Shown: positions 1 to 10,900, counted from the stretch's first letter. The stretch is DNA of 64,000 bases from Dysgonamonadaceae bacterium (GCA_031253625.1 JAIRVZ010000061.1:40865-104864), one strand, 5' to 3'. The notes: generated by a model not told the origin, from the letters alone. Program-made: numbers and translations.

Positions 1-3000
1 TTCAAAATAGAAGTGCTCGCACCACTTATTGCTCCACCTAAAGTGTTTTGCCAAATAGCGTCAGGATTTTTGTCTATGGCTGCTTGTGTCATTCCTGAAA
101 AGAATCCAGTAAAAGCACCTTGTGCAGAATTAAAACCAATTTCTGCCATAGCATTTTTAAAAGCACCTCCACTGACTGCATTAAAATTTGGTAAACCAGA
201 GCCTACTAAACCTCCAATAAGACTACCCGCAACGCTACCCCAAGTCAAATCATTTCCAAATATAGTGTTGGTTAATGCGTTGCTTGAAGCTTGACTTAAT
301 ATATTGTAACCCAAAGAATTTCCGAATGAGCCTAATGCTCCTCCCAATGCTCCAAATCCTGCACCAACAGCACCTCCTACGGCTCCCATACCTATTGCAT
401 TGCCAAAGCCACTCCAACTCCAATTCCCAGAAATTCCTGCTCCGACAGTGTATGCAACCGCACCTGTCCCTGCTCCAATAACTGCACCCCAACACATGGC
501 ATCAAGAACAACACCAATAGGACCTAAAAATAGTGAGAAGATAAATTCTCCGTCGGGGTCAGTGTAAATTAGTGGATTATTCAAGCAATACGAGTACCTG
601 TTATGCGATTGCGTAAAATCCGGCATCTGCACATACGGATCCATACCCATAAACCGTCCCAACACAGGATCATACAACCGGGCATTCATATTGATAAGCC
701 CAAACTCGTTCAAGTGCTCATGTCCGGTATAGCCGCGATTGGTAATGCTTGTGCCAAGAGCCACAGTCTGTTTGCCCCAAGCATCGTAATAATATTCAGC
801 TTGAATAGATTTATCTGCCTTGGTAACAACCCGGATGCTTCCCAAATGATCGGTATTTACATAATACAAAGAGCATGTGCCGTTGGTCTTGATAGCTATT
901 GCCGACAATCCTTCAGGCGTGTAAATGTAATCATATTCTTTGGTACTACCGCCTGAAATCACTTCTTTTTCGTAATTTCCAACATAATACATTGTTTTAT
1001 TAAGAACGTTATTCTCGTAATACATTGTTTTATTACGTTGATTATCGGTATTATATAGAAATTCTAATTTCTTTACCGTGCTGCCCGGTTGGGTAAGTGT
1101 AGAAACACGGTTCTGAACATTATAAGAAATATCAAGTGCCGAAGGATTGTAAGAAGATACCTTGCCAGTAATACCTGAAACAGCATGATTACTGTTGTCG
1201 TATTGATAAGTTCCGACATCGAATTTAGTATTGATATTGCCGTTGGCATAATATGAAATAGCATTCGCAGTAGTACTTCCATTTAATGAGATACCGGTCA
1301 ACCGGTTCAAGTTATCATAACCAAAAGTTTCACTTTTGCTATTCGATACATCATTGCGATTGATCAGATTACCGGTTGTGGGATTGAAACTGTAGTTTAC
1401 CTGATCAATAACCGAAATCCCATTTTTGAGCAGAATCTGATTCGGTAAGTTATACGAATCATATCCTGAAAACCGTTTCAGTCCGTTTCCTTGCGTGCTT
1501 TCCGTTATTTGCCCCAAAGCATTGGCAGCGTTTAGTTCCCAAAGCAAGTTATTGTTTTCTCCATTGCGCATGGAAGTTAACATTCCATTGTTGTTATATT
1601 GGTAGCTTACCTTCATGCCGGAAGGCGATTGCTGTTCAATAACTTGACCGTAAGGATTGTAGATATAGCTTGTCGTATAATCTACATTGTCTATCTTTTC
1701 GGTTAAAGATGCAACTTGGCCCAAAGACGTATAAGTATAAGAACGTACAATATTGCCGTTTTGTTTGATAGTTTGAATTTGCCCGATACCATTGCCGGAA
1801 GACACGTATTGATAAGTCAGGGTTCTTCCAAGAGAAATTTCTGCTATTATCCGTCCGGCAGCGTCATATTGAAATGATGTTGTTAGTTTACGGGCATTGG
1901 TTTGCGAAGTCAATTGTCCGTAAGCATTATACTCATATTTAATGGAATCGGTCAGGTTGGCATCTTTCAATACTTGCTGAAAACCTCGGTTGTCGTATTT
2001 GATAGTCGTTGTAATACCATTAGACGAAACTGTTTCGGGTTTTCCCAAACTGTTGTAGGTATATGTTACCGAATTGCCTGCAGCATCAGTTGAACTTGCT
2101 ACTAAACCGGAAAGATTTAGTGTTCTGAAGGTCTTTTGCCCATCAGGCGTTGTTATCGAATCTGTTAAACCGTTATAACCATAAGTTGTTGTGAGGCCGA
2201 GGCTGATTTCCTTTTTAAGTCGTCTTACATCATCAAATTGATATTCCACATATTGCGAACTCTTACTCCCATAACCCGGCAGATATGAACGGTATAGTTG
2301 TCCGCTTGTATTATATGATTTTTCGGAAACTATCATACTGGAATATCCGGGATTCCCCGGCTTTTGCATTTTTGTTTCCAACCCTGCAGTATTATACCAA
2401 GTTGTTTGAGTACCTGAAATTTGAGATTGAACCGCTGTCTTAAACAAGTTATCTCCCGAAATATCCCAATTAATAGAATAAGTAATCCTATCGACCGGAG
2501 TGACTTTTTGCATAAGCCTTTGGAAACCGTCGTATTGACAAGTCGTTTTCAAGCCTAAAATGTCTGTTTGTTCCAGCGATATACCGGTCTTGGGGTCGTA
2601 TTGAGCAGACGAAATATTACTCAATTCATCAGTATAACTTACAACAAAGCGTCCGGTAGCGTCATACACAGAACTTACCGTAACTGTTGGGCAATAGGCA
2701 GCCGTAGTTGTAACTGTTCGAGGATTACCAAAATTGTCATAATTGCTGTAAGTGGTTGTAACCGCTTTAGCATGTCCAAAATAATCAATCTTTTGAGTCG
2801 GTCGGGCTTTTGCATCGTAATCAAACTTTTTAGTTTCGGAAAATGTAGCTCCTATACCTTTTCTGTTTGTTACTTGTTGAGTTACTCTGTTTTTAAATGA
2901 ACTGTTCTTGGCACTCCACGTATATATCGTTTCGGTAATCAAACTACCTTGCGTTTCGGTAATCTTGTTGGGATTGCCGTGATCTGCCGAAGTATAGGCA

Positions 3001-5690
3001 TATTCGATATTCTTAGTTATTCCGGTAAGTTCGTCAACTGTGGTCTGTTTACTCACATAAGGAAATATTACCTTTGATACAGAAGTTGTATAATAATTGT
3101 TTACAAAATCTGTTTGCAAAATAGAATACCTTCCCGATGGGGTAATAACCGTTTGTTTTGTCGGATAAACATTAAAATAGGTCGAATTATATCCATATTG
3201 AGTAGTTGTTTTCCTGTTTTTACAAAAATTCGTAATACAAACTTCTTCAAATCCCAAAAAACCTTTGCCTTGCTTATGGATTCTTGCTCCTCTATAATAG
3301 AAAGACTCCGTATCGGAAGAAATATTTCCTAATTTTCGAGTCATCGAGCTTACCACATATAGCGGTTGTCGGAATTTACATAAAGGAAAAGTATAAGAGG
3401 CAGTATTTGTTCCGTAACAAATATCATCAGTAATAGGGTTATAGTCAAAAGAGATTGTTTGATTGAGACCGTTGATAATTTTATTGACAAATAAGTTTTG
3501 TTTGCTATCAAAAGACTTGATAATGAATTCATTGTTTGATTTGGCAAAACATAATTCAGGGAAACCATCGCCGTCAAAATCCGAAAAATGGAGGTATCGC
3601 CAATCCTGTACCATATTAACAAGACTTGATGTATGATTTTCAAACTGAAAAGTTACCCCATCAAACAACCCTACTTTTAGAGTGAATCCGGATCCATTAT
3701 ATCCTGTACCGTAAGCAATATCTGTTTTTCCATCTCTATTAAAATCACAGGTAAATAAATGTCCCGGTATATTTAGGTTAGGCAATATTTTCTTTTCAAA
3801 TCCGGTTCCGGTTGAAAACAAGATATAATATTCATTAGTGGTGGACTTGTTAACCCAAATATCTGTTTTTCCATCACCATTAAAATCGCCCAAAAGAAAA
3901 CCGTATGCAATATTATTCTTCAGATCAGTACCCGAAGTTAACAAAGAAAAAGAAGACCCATTTAATTCGTAAATTCTAAATTCGGAATCATCTAATATCA
4001 ACAAATTGGTTTTTCCATTTCCATTAAAATCGATTAAATTTCGATCAATTGGAAGTGCGTCATAATATGTTTTTCCCCAAGCTACACCTGTAACTGCTGT
4101 CCCTGGCTCACCACTTTGGTTGTAAAGTTTATTTTCTGATTTTGCCAATATTTCATGTTTCCCATCTCCATTAAAATCTCCTACTAAAACGTCTTTAGAC
4201 GAAGATTTGAAACTGTAACTCGCCGGTACGGAAAAACTTGTTCCGTTAAAAATACAGTAATAATAATGATATTCTTTACCATCCTTATGAATGCGTACAA
4301 TATCCATCAAACCATCACCATTCAAATCGACAGGTAATAATCCTTCAAATCCGGCAACCAAAGGAATGGTGCATTGTTTAACAAACTGTACACCATTAGA
4401 ACTATTATTTGCCAAAAATAAAGTAGCTACATCCGAAGTAGTATAGGAAGTTTTTTCCGGATATGAAATAAAATCCGTTTTTCCGTCTCCGTTAAAGTCG
4501 GCATATAACGGAAATTTACCTTCTCTGTTTATTGATAAATTGGATTGATATTCACTTCCCGTTTTTGCATAAATACTGGAATAATCTCCCCAATCCACTA
4601 TGGTAGAATTATACCTAAGCCCTTCTTGTCCGTATTCTTCCACTTCGGTCAATTTGGAATAAAAACCATCGTAATAGTAGTTAAACTTATATTCTCGGAT
4701 TGTCGAATCATAAGCACTACACTTGATCCGTTTTAAGATAACACTTTGCGCTACCAACTTTCCGTCAATGTAGGATGCGGAATTATCAGCACGAGTTTCA
4801 TAGAAAAACTCAATTTTGTTATAAGAATTTAATCCGGCTGCAGAATTTCCTGTATAGTCAATTTGCTTTAATCGAAATTCTCCTGTTGTTGAAGTGTTTT
4901 CATAAGTGTAAGTCATGTAATTGCCATTAGCATCGGTTACTTTTTTGAGTAACCAAGCATAGGCAACACTTCCATTTTTAGGCTTAACATAAGAATCTGC
5001 AGAAGAACCGTATTCCATTGTCCAACCTTCCTTGTTTTTTACCTCAAAACCAAGATAAGAATTGATTGATTTACAAGTGATTTCAAGAAATGATTCTATT
5101 TCCGTTTTGTAAGTGGATGAGACAGTTAGGTTAGTTCCCGATGCACGTATCAATCGCTGACCGTCGAGCATTAGATTATCGGAAGTTGTTAAGTCGGGAA
5201 CACCTACAGAACCATCGTGATAGATAGTTTTGCCAACACGGGTAATTGCCGATACTGCCCCTAGGCTCCAACCGTAACCCACCAATCCGTTACCCGATTG
5301 ACTGTTGTAAACTATCGAAATATTCGGCTGCATGCCTCCTGTTCCGGGCATCACTTCGATAGGTATTTGATAAATAGCTGCACCTGTAGGAGTTACCGAT
5401 GCGTCTCCGGCTATTGTGCCCACAGCATAACTTGTATTGATACTTCTGTTTGGGTTTGATGCACTTTGATAGACAGCCGGAAATAATAAATGTTCATCAA
5501 TGCTGAGATTCAATGTTTTACCTCCTGCAGAATTAAAGGAATAACCGGGAAGTAACCGTATAAAATCACGGGCAACATAATTTTTCGACACATTATCGGG
5601 CTGCGAAAGTGTATAACTCTTTTCTTGTCCCCAAACACTTGCCGATCCAATAGCTAATAAAAGACAAATGATATAATAATTGAGTTTCAT
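1..5690 (-). CDS. SpvB/FG-GAP/RHS-repeat secreted toxin-like protein (3' end beyond window)
   Basis: About 1896 codons are open from the ATG at 5690 to the left edge; frame checks near 4499 and 560 agree, so I see no net frameshift. A signal peptide (residues 1-21) is followed by an SpvB-like domain from about residue 85 (GYGWSLG), a series of FG-GAP/VCBS repeats at about 395-710 (DFNGDGKTD), a TcdB-middle-like stretch near 745, YD/RHS repeats at about 950-1565, and the RHS core at about 1645-1716 (NARLYDPVLGRFMGMDP). A glycine-rich hydrophobic pre-toxin region follows. This is the layout of Tc toxin B/C and polymorphic toxin shells, which encapsulate a variable C-terminal effector; that effector, and any secretion tag, lies outside the window. 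It is the last gene of a three-gene set, 13 nt behind a small T9SS protein. Family assignment is firm; a toxin role is inferred. Confidence 0.9.
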   Translation of the reverse strand, partial: MKLNYYIICLLLAIGSASVWGQEKSYTLSQPDNVSKNYVARDFIRLLPGYSFNSAGGKTLNLSIDEHLLFPAVYQSASNPNRSINTSYAVGTIAGDASVTPTGAAIYQIPIEVMPGTGGMQPNISIVYNSQSGNGLVGYGWSLGAVSAITRVGKTIYHDGSVGVPDLTTSDNLMLDGQRLIRASGTNLTVSSTYKTEIESFLEITCKSINSYLGFEVKNKEGWTMEYGSSADSYVKPKNGSVAYAWLLKKVTDANGNYMTYTYENTSTTGEFRLKQIDYTGNSAAGLNSYNKIEFFYETRADNSASYIDGKLVAQSVILKRIKCSAYDSTIREYKFNYYYDGFYSKLTEVEEYGQEGLRYNSTIVDWGDYSSIYAKTGSEYQSNLSINREGKFPLYADFNGDGKTDFISYPEKTSYTTSDVATLFLANNSSNGVQFVKQCTIPLVAGFEGLLPVDLNGDGLMDIVRIHKDGKEYHYYYCIFNGTSFSVPASYSFKSSSKDVLVGDFNGDGKHEILAKSENKLYNQSGEPGTAVTGVAWGKTYYDALPIDRNLIDFNGNGKTNLLILDDSEFRIYELNGSSFSLLTSGTDLKNNIAYGFLLGDFNGDGKTDIWVNKSTTNEYYILFSTGTGFEKKILPNLNIPGHLFTCDFNRDGKTDIAYGTGYNGSGFTLKVGLFDGVTFQFENHTSSLVNMVQDWRYLHFSDFDGDGFPELCFAKSNNEFIIKSFDSKQNLFVNKIINGLNQTISFDYNPITDDICYGTNTASYTFPLCKFRQPLYVVSSMTRKLGNISSDTESFYYRGARIHKQGKGFLGFEEVCITNFCKNRKTTTQYGYNSTYFNVYPTKQTVITPSGRYSILQTDFVNNYYTTSVSKVIFPYVSKQTTVDELTGITKNIEYAYTSADHGNPNKITETQGSLITETIYTWSAKNSSFKNRVTQQVTNRKGIGATFSETKKFDYDAKARPTQKIDYFGHAKAVTTTYSNYDNFGNPRTVTTTAAYCPTVTVSSVYDATGRFVVSYTDELSNISSAQYDPKTGISLEQTDILGLKTTCQYDGFQRLMQKVTPVDRITYSINWDISGDNLFKTAVQSQISGTQTTWYNTAGLETKMQKPGNPGYSSMIVSEKSYNTSGQLYRSYLPGYGSKSSQYVEYQFDDVRRLKKEISLGLTTTYGYNGLTDSITTPDGQKTFRTLNLSGLVASSTDAAGNSVTYTYNSLGKPETVSSNGITTTIKYDNRGFQQVLKDANLTDSIKYEYNAYGQLTSQTNARKLTTSFQYDAAGRIIAEISLGRTLTYQYVSSGNGIGQIQTIKQNGNIVRSYTYTSLGQVASLTEKIDNVDYTTSYIYNPYGQVIEQQSPSGMKVSYQYNNNGMLTSMRNGENNNLLWELNAANALGQITESTQGNGLKRFSGYDSYNLPNQILLKNGISVIDQVNYSFNPTTGNLINRNDVSNSKSETFGYDNLNRLTGISLNGSTTANAISYYANGNINTKFDVGTYQYDNSNHAVSGITGKVSSYNPSALDISYNVQNRVSTLTQPGSTVKKLEFLYNTDNQRNKTMYYENNVLNKTMYYVGNYEKEVISGGSTKEYDYIYTPEGLSAIAIKTNGTCSLYYVNTDHLGSIRVVTKADKSIQAEYYYDAWGKQTVALGTSITNRGYTGHEHLNEFGLINMNARLYDPVLGRFMGMDPYVQMPDFTQSHNRYSYCLNNPLIYTDPDGEFIFSLFLGPIGVVLDAMCWGAVIGAGTGAVAYTVGAGISGNWSWSGFGNAIGMGAVGGAVGAGFGALGGALGSFGNSLGYNILSQASSNALTNTIFGNDLTWGSVAGSLIGGLVGSGLPNFNAVSGGAFKNAMAEIGFNSAQGAFTGFFSGMTQAAIDKNPDAIWQNTLGGAISGASTSIL

Positions 5691-5703
5691 GTTTTTTCAG
5701 GTA

Positions 5704-6126
5704 TTATTGTTTGATTATTTTCCATTTGGAAATATTTGTACCCAAATGAATGTTAAGAAGATAAACTCCGGGACTGCCGGAGATTTCCAAATAAGTACGT
5801 TCCGATACTATTTTCTTTGTATCGAGCAATTGTCCTAAAGAATCGAAAATGTGTATGAAATTCTCTTCTTCTTGGTCTAAAGGTGATATTTCTACACATA
5901 TCTCGCCTTGTGTCGGATTCGGATATATAGTTATTTTTTGTTCGGATAACTCTACTGATATTATCTCTTCTTCCTCAGACTGAGGATCACTACTACTTTT
6001 GAGTGTTACTATATATCTTGATTCCATATTTCCATCTGCATCGTAACTAAAACCAATGTTTTGTGCGGAAATATTGTGTGATGCAGCAAGCAGCATCAAA
6101 ATAAATAAGCAAATAAACTTTTTCAT
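5704..6126 (-). CDS. Small secreted protein with T9SS type A sorting domain
   Basis: A 140-residue protein. Residues 1-21 are a signal peptide. A short segment reads FSYDADGNMESRYIV, resembling one YD-repeat unit of the RHS protein encoded next. An acidic linker (SEEEEIISVE) follows, and the rest is a T9SS type A sorting domain: IYPNPTQGEICVE, then a central strand block, then GVYLLNIH near the end and a basic IIKQ terminus. Known family behaviour: the sorting domain directs export through the type IX system and is removed or anchored at the surface. It has almost no cargo of its own. It sits 13 nt upstream of the RHS gene and 25 nt downstream of the tail-fibre-like gene, so the three are probably co-transcribed. 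Its role beside the RHS protein is unknown. Confidence 0.85.
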   Translation of the reverse strand: MKKFICLFILMLLAASHNISAQNIGFSYDADGNMESRYIVTLKSSSDPQSEEEEIISVELSEQKITIYPNPTQGEICVEISPLDQEEENFIHIFDSLGQLLDTKKIVSERTYLEISGSPGVYLLNIHLGTNISKWKIIKQ

Positions 6127-6151
6127 ATTGAAAATTATTTAAGGTGTTGAA

Positions 6152-7390
6152 TTATTTCTGTTCGTTAATCCTGCGTTCCAATTCTTCATTTTTATTTTGC
6201 AGGTTTTCTATTGCTTTACCCTGTTCAATAGTGTAAAGAGTCAACTCCTCTATCTTTCGCAACAACAATGTACTCATTTCACTCAAATTGATTCCCTGCT
6301 CGGCAACTTCTTGTGCCGAAGGAATATCCGGCAAATGTTTGTATTCTTTGATATGGCTTGAAACACTTTCGAGCGATGGGAGTTGATAATCGGGAGCGAA
6401 AACATAATCCGGCCAATTGGTGGTTTCAAGTTTTACTTCCTTAGCGCGAATAGTGCCGTTGACTTCAAGTTTATTAGTTGGATTAGTAATGCCAATACCT
6501 AGATTTCCATTGCTTTGTAAAGTCATTAATTCGGTAAAATTACTATCAGGGTCTCCATTAACAGAATTGCTTCTAAAATACAGTTTTCCATTAGATCCAA
6601 AATTTATCACGCCATTTCCACTGGTGCCGGAAAATACAAAATGACCGCCTGCCATATATATGCGGTTAGCTGCTTTTATACTCCCATTTACATCTAATTT
6701 TTCGGCTGGAGATGTGGTTCCTATTCCCACATTGCCACTTGTAGAAATGGTCATTCTGCTAATTTTATTAGTAACAATGGAAAAAGGATGATTACTTGCT
6801 GTACCTGTAATCCCACCAGCGAGAGACCCATAAGTCCCTGTATTATGTGACCAAAGACCGGAAGTAATCGAGTTTGTCGTAACAATAAACTTTGAATTAG
6901 TGGTTCCACGTACTTCTGCAACTTTATTCCAATTTTCTGTATTTTCGGGAGTATCCGTGCCTACTCCGAGATTTCCTGTAACAGCTACTCTTCCGGCAAA
7001 ATATCCTGCCCACTGATTGATTCCTCCTGAGGTCGAAGCATATATCCCATACGTCTTTCCGTTGTTGCTATAATTACCAGAAGTAATATACAAACCATAT
7101 ATCGACGAATTGTCATTACTGCCAGTAGCAACTAAATATGCACTATATGCTAATTGCGAACTGGATTCTACTTCTGAGAACAATCCATAAGTTGTACCTG
7201 TAGTACTACTAAAGTTAGCAATATTCAGTTTAACACCAGATGAAGCCGGAGTTCCAATACCCAAATTAGTAGAAGTTGGAGTTAAAGATAAACCGTTAGT
7301 ACCGGTAATCCATGATTGCGCTTGCAATCCAAATACACTCATTGTGAGAACGAACGCTGAAAAAAGCGTTTTAAAAATTGTTGTTTTCAT
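6152..7390 (-). CDS. Secreted tail-fibre-like repeat protein
   Basis: A 412-residue protein with signal peptide (residues 1-24, ending VFGLQAQS). It carries repeated phage-tail-fibre style units of the form GIGTxxPxxKLxVNG at roughly residues 44, 141, 222 and 297, separated by glycine/serine/threonine-rich beta segments. The C-terminus has the block widespread in Bacteroidota tail-fibre-domain proteins (WPDYVFAPDY, KHLPDIPSAQEV, INLSEM) followed by a coiled coil (about 370-412) likely to trimerise. No sorting domain or peptidase S74 catalytic motif is evident. First gene of the cassette with the small T9SS protein and the RHS giant, so probably a surface or extracellular fibre. Exact function unknown. 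Confidence 0.8.
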   Translation of the reverse strand: MKTTIFKTLFSAFVLTMSVFGLQAQSWITGTNGLSLTPTSTNLGIGTPASSGVKLNIANFSSTTGTTYGLFSEVESSSQLAYSAYLVATGSNDNSSIYGLYITSGNYSNNGKTYGIYASTSGGINQWAGYFAGRVAVTGNLGVGTDTPENTENWNKVAEVRGTTNSKFIVTTNSITSGLWSHNTGTYGSLAGGITGTASNHPFSIVTNKISRMTISTSGNVGIGTTSPAEKLDVNGSIKAANRIYMAGGHFVFSGTSGNGVINFGSNGKLYFRSNSVNGDPDSNFTELMTLQSNGNLGIGITNPTNKLEVNGTIRAKEVKLETTNWPDYVFAPDYQLPSLESVSSHIKEYKHLPDIPSAQEVAEQGINLSEMSTLLLRKIEELTLYTIEQGKAIENLQNKNEELERRINEQK

Positions 7391-7575
7391 GATATAAATA
7401 ATTATTAAAAGTTGATTTTATATATAAAACAAAAACAACGCCATAAGGTTTTGAGAAAATATGTATTTTATAACATAAATATAAGTTTTTTTATGTTTGG
7501 TTGAATTCAGTAACAATTTTTTGTATACCGATTAGGTGACAACTAAGTAGACCAGCCATAAGATTGAGCAAAATA

Positions 7576-7625
7576 AAAAGCAAGTCAGAGACTTGCTTTT
7601 AACTGCGACTTAGTCAGAGACTAAG
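7576..7625. terminator. Two adjacent hairpins with AGTC-AGA-GACT core
   Basis: A perfect 11-bp stem (7576-7586 with 7590-7600, 3-nt AGA loop, ending in TTTT) is followed by a second 7-bp stem (7609-7615 with 7619-7625), again with an AGA loop. They lie just past the stop of the PII-like gene's neighbour region, between two minus-strand operons. Read on the minus strand, they sit upstream of the tail-fibre-like gene and about 30 nt upstream of nothing else coding; they could end read-through transcription in either direction. The core recurs at 48140-48156. Confidence 0.5.
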
Positions 7626-7652
7626 CCGAACCAAGGTGTGATGAGTAGTATA

Positions 7653-7946
7653 TTAAATCATCTTTTCAACATTTAAAACATAAGCGTGCAAACCTTGAGC
7701 CTCTGTTTTCATGTCGAGCTCATGTAAAACTTCCAATAATTTATCTACTTTTTCGTCTTCAATAACCGTAAAGATAGCCGAGTTTAGGGTTGGCCACGCA
7801 TGGGTACCGTAGTGGGGTTGTCCTTTTTTGGTACCGCGTCCCTGAACGCTATCCCAGTTTGTAAAACCTCTGATGCTTAACCGGTCTAATATTTCTATCA
7901 GACGCTCTTTGTATGCTTCGTTGTATGGAATAAATACTGCTTTCAT
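7653..7946 (-). CDS. PII-like protein associated with RND transporter
   Basis: A 97-residue protein with the size and alpha/beta ferredoxin-like pattern of nitrogen-regulatory-PII-like proteins found behind RND pumps in Bacteroidales (the PG0541-like transporter-associated family). It has a conserved-looking segment RGFTNWDSVQGRGTKKGQPH and ends in a beta strand (HAYVLNVEKMI). The start codon overlaps the stop of the RND pump gene by 4 nt (ATGA type), so translation is probably coupled. Inference: it binds a small ligand or the pump itself and modulates efflux. No uridylylation tyrosine loop typical of GlnB was recognised. Confidence 0.75.
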   Translation of the reverse strand: MKAVFIPYNEAYKERLIEILDRLSIRGFTNWDSVQGRGTKKGQPHYGTHAWPTLNSAIFTVIEDEKVDKLLEVLHELDMKTEAQGLHAYVLNVEKMI

Positions 7947-10900
7947 TTGCTATACATTTTTCTGAATTTTTTTCTTTTTCTTTTTACACCGTTGGCTCCG
8001 AATATGGAGTAAAGCGATGGAACATAAACAAGTGTCAAGATAGTTGAGAGTGTTAAACCGCCGATGATGGCGATAGCCATTGGCTGCCACATTTCAGAAC
8101 CTACTCCGCGTGGAATAGCCAGCGGAAGCATACCGAGAATAGCTGTGATTGTCGTCATCAAAATCGGACGTAACCTCGATTTCCCTCCGGAAATAACCGC
8201 TTTGTCGATCGACATACCCCGTTCTCGATTCAGGTTGATGTAGTCGATCAACACGATACCGTTTTTCACCACAATACCTATCAACATTACCAATCCGATC
8301 ATGGCCATCAAGCTCAATGGTTTTCCTGTCAGCATTAAAGCTAATAATACGCCCGATAATCCGAATAATATGGATAATATGATGATAAACGGATAAGTCA
8401 ACGATTCGAATTGTGCAGCCATCACGATGTAAACCAACAGTATACAAAGTAGCATCAACAATACAAGGTCGCTGTTCGTTTCTTGTTGATCTGCATACGA
8501 TCCTCCGATATTGATACCGATTTCGGATGGGATTTTACCTTCTTCCCGCATTTGGGAAATATTGGTATTGATGTCTGCAACCACTTCGCTCAATGCTCTT
8601 TTGAAAAGAGAACCTTGTACTTTGACTATACGTTCACGGTTTTGTCTATCGATTTGAGGAAGTGATGACGTTTCTACCACTACACCTAATTCCTTTACTC
8701 TGATAGGTGTTCCCATATTGTTGTAAACTATGATGTTCTCAATTGTCTCAAGTGATTGACGGTATCTTTCGTCGTATTGAACAATAATGTCATATTCATC
8801 ACCGTCTTCGCGGAATTTGGAAGAGATCAATCCTGCTATCCGGTTACGAATGAAGGTAGCAGCGGTAGCGGAGTTCAAACCGTTTTCCGCTAATTTCTCC
8901 CGGTCGAATTCAACTTGAAATTCTGCACGGTAATCCTGACGGCTGATATTGAGGTCGCGTAATCCTTTAACATTCGACAACCGATCCTTTAACTCTGTAG
9001 CAATACGGTCGGTTACTGCCAAATCGAAACCGAAAATTTCGACATCTACCGTACTTGCTCCGGATCCAAACAATCCTCCACCACCTCCCGGAGTTACTAT
9101 AAACTTGTAGAGTTCGGGCATACTTCTCAAATCTTTACGGAGTTCATCAGCAATTACATAAATGGAGCGATGGCGTTCATTTACATCGACACAGCGGAGT
9201 CGATAACTAATCAAGTTCGATGCATTGGCCTGCATAGCCGCATAAGTATTGTTTTGATCTGCCTGACCAACAGAGAATGAGCGTACCCTGATTTCAGGAT
9301 ATTTTTCTTCAATAGTTTGGTCGATTCTCATTGCTGTAGCACGTGCTACCTCCATTCTCGTACCGGTAGGAAGATACACTTGCACAGTAATCATACTGTT
9401 ATCGGATGCCGGCATAAAGTCGAACTTAATGATAAATATCGCTGCAATCACAATGACAAAAAAGGAAATTAAACTCATTACGAAAGTTTTCCATCTGTTT
9501 CTTACCGCTACGCCTACTAATTTGGCATAAGCTACATCCAATCTATCTAAAAATCTTTTGATAGGCGCATATAGTTTATCGAATAGTTTTCCTTGCGTGT
9601 TTGTTTGCCGCAACATTTGTGCACAAAGTACCGGAGTTAATGATAGTGCTGCAATAAGCGAGGCAACAACCATAATGGTAACTACCCAACCCAATTGCCC
9701 AAACATCACTCCTGCTAAACCTGTTGCCATTGTCATCGGGAAGAATACGGCAATAATGGTCAAGGTGGAAGCGATAACGGCTACCCCTACCTCGTTGGTG
9801 GCATAAACTGCCGCCTCTTTAGGCATACTTCCCCGTTCGATATGGGTAGTAACATTTTCGAGTACTACAATGGTATCGTCTACCACCATACCGATTGCGA
9901 TGGCTATAGATGAAAGCGAGATAATATTCAGCGTTCCTCCTGTTCCCATCAAATAAATAAAAGCGGCAACGAGAGAAATCGGAATAGCAATGATAACGAT
10001 AAATGTAGGACGCCACCTTCCGAGAAAAAATATTGTAACTATTGTAATGAAAAAGATAATTAATACGATTGTTTCAGTCAGGTTATTAACAGAATTTTCG
10101 ATGAAAGTCGAAGTGTCCATAATCAAGTTCAACTTAATATCGGGCGGAAGTGTTTTTTGCAGTTCGGGTAGCAACTCGTTGACCTTTCTTGCGATAGATA
10201 CCGTGTTTGCGCCCGATTGTTTTTGAACCACAATCGTAGCCCCTTTCACACCGTTAGTATATGTTTCCTGTATGCGCGACTGAATCGTGTCGTTAACGCT
10301 TGCAACATCGCTGAGAAAAATATTTCTTCCTCCACGGTTGGCAACAATTATATCCAACAGTTGGCCGCTATCTTTAAATTCGCCTTCGATACGCAAGGCA
10401 TACGTTTCGGTTCCAATGTCAAAACTACCTGCCGGAACGTTCAGGTTTTCCATTTTGATTACGTTGGCTATTTGCTCTACGGTAAGGTTGAACGATTCTA
10501 ATTTACTCGGAGATATGTTTACCTGAATTTGGCGTTGTGGGGCACCGGCAATAGACACAGCTCCCACACCGCTTACGCGATTCAAAGGATTGGCAATTCT
10601 CTCGTCTAAGATTTTATACAGAGAGTTAACACTTGTTGTTGCTGTTGCTGAATAAATCACAACAGGAATCATATCCATGCTGAATTTGAAGAGAATCGGA
10701 TTAGTAACTTCATCCGGAAGAGATGACTTTACTAAATCGAGTTTATCCCGGGCATCGTTTGTCGCTATATCCATGTTGGTTCCGTAATTGAACTCCAAGG
10801 TTACGAGCGACATATTATCCCTTGACTGGGAAGTAATTTTCTTCAAATTTTCGACAGAGTTCAACACGTTTTCAATCGGACGTGTAACATTCGTTTCAAT

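Noticed and set aside
1..5690. Frameshift in the RHS gene
   Set aside because: The reading frame from the ATG at 5690 stays in register at FG-GAP (near 4499) and RHS core (near 560) motifs.
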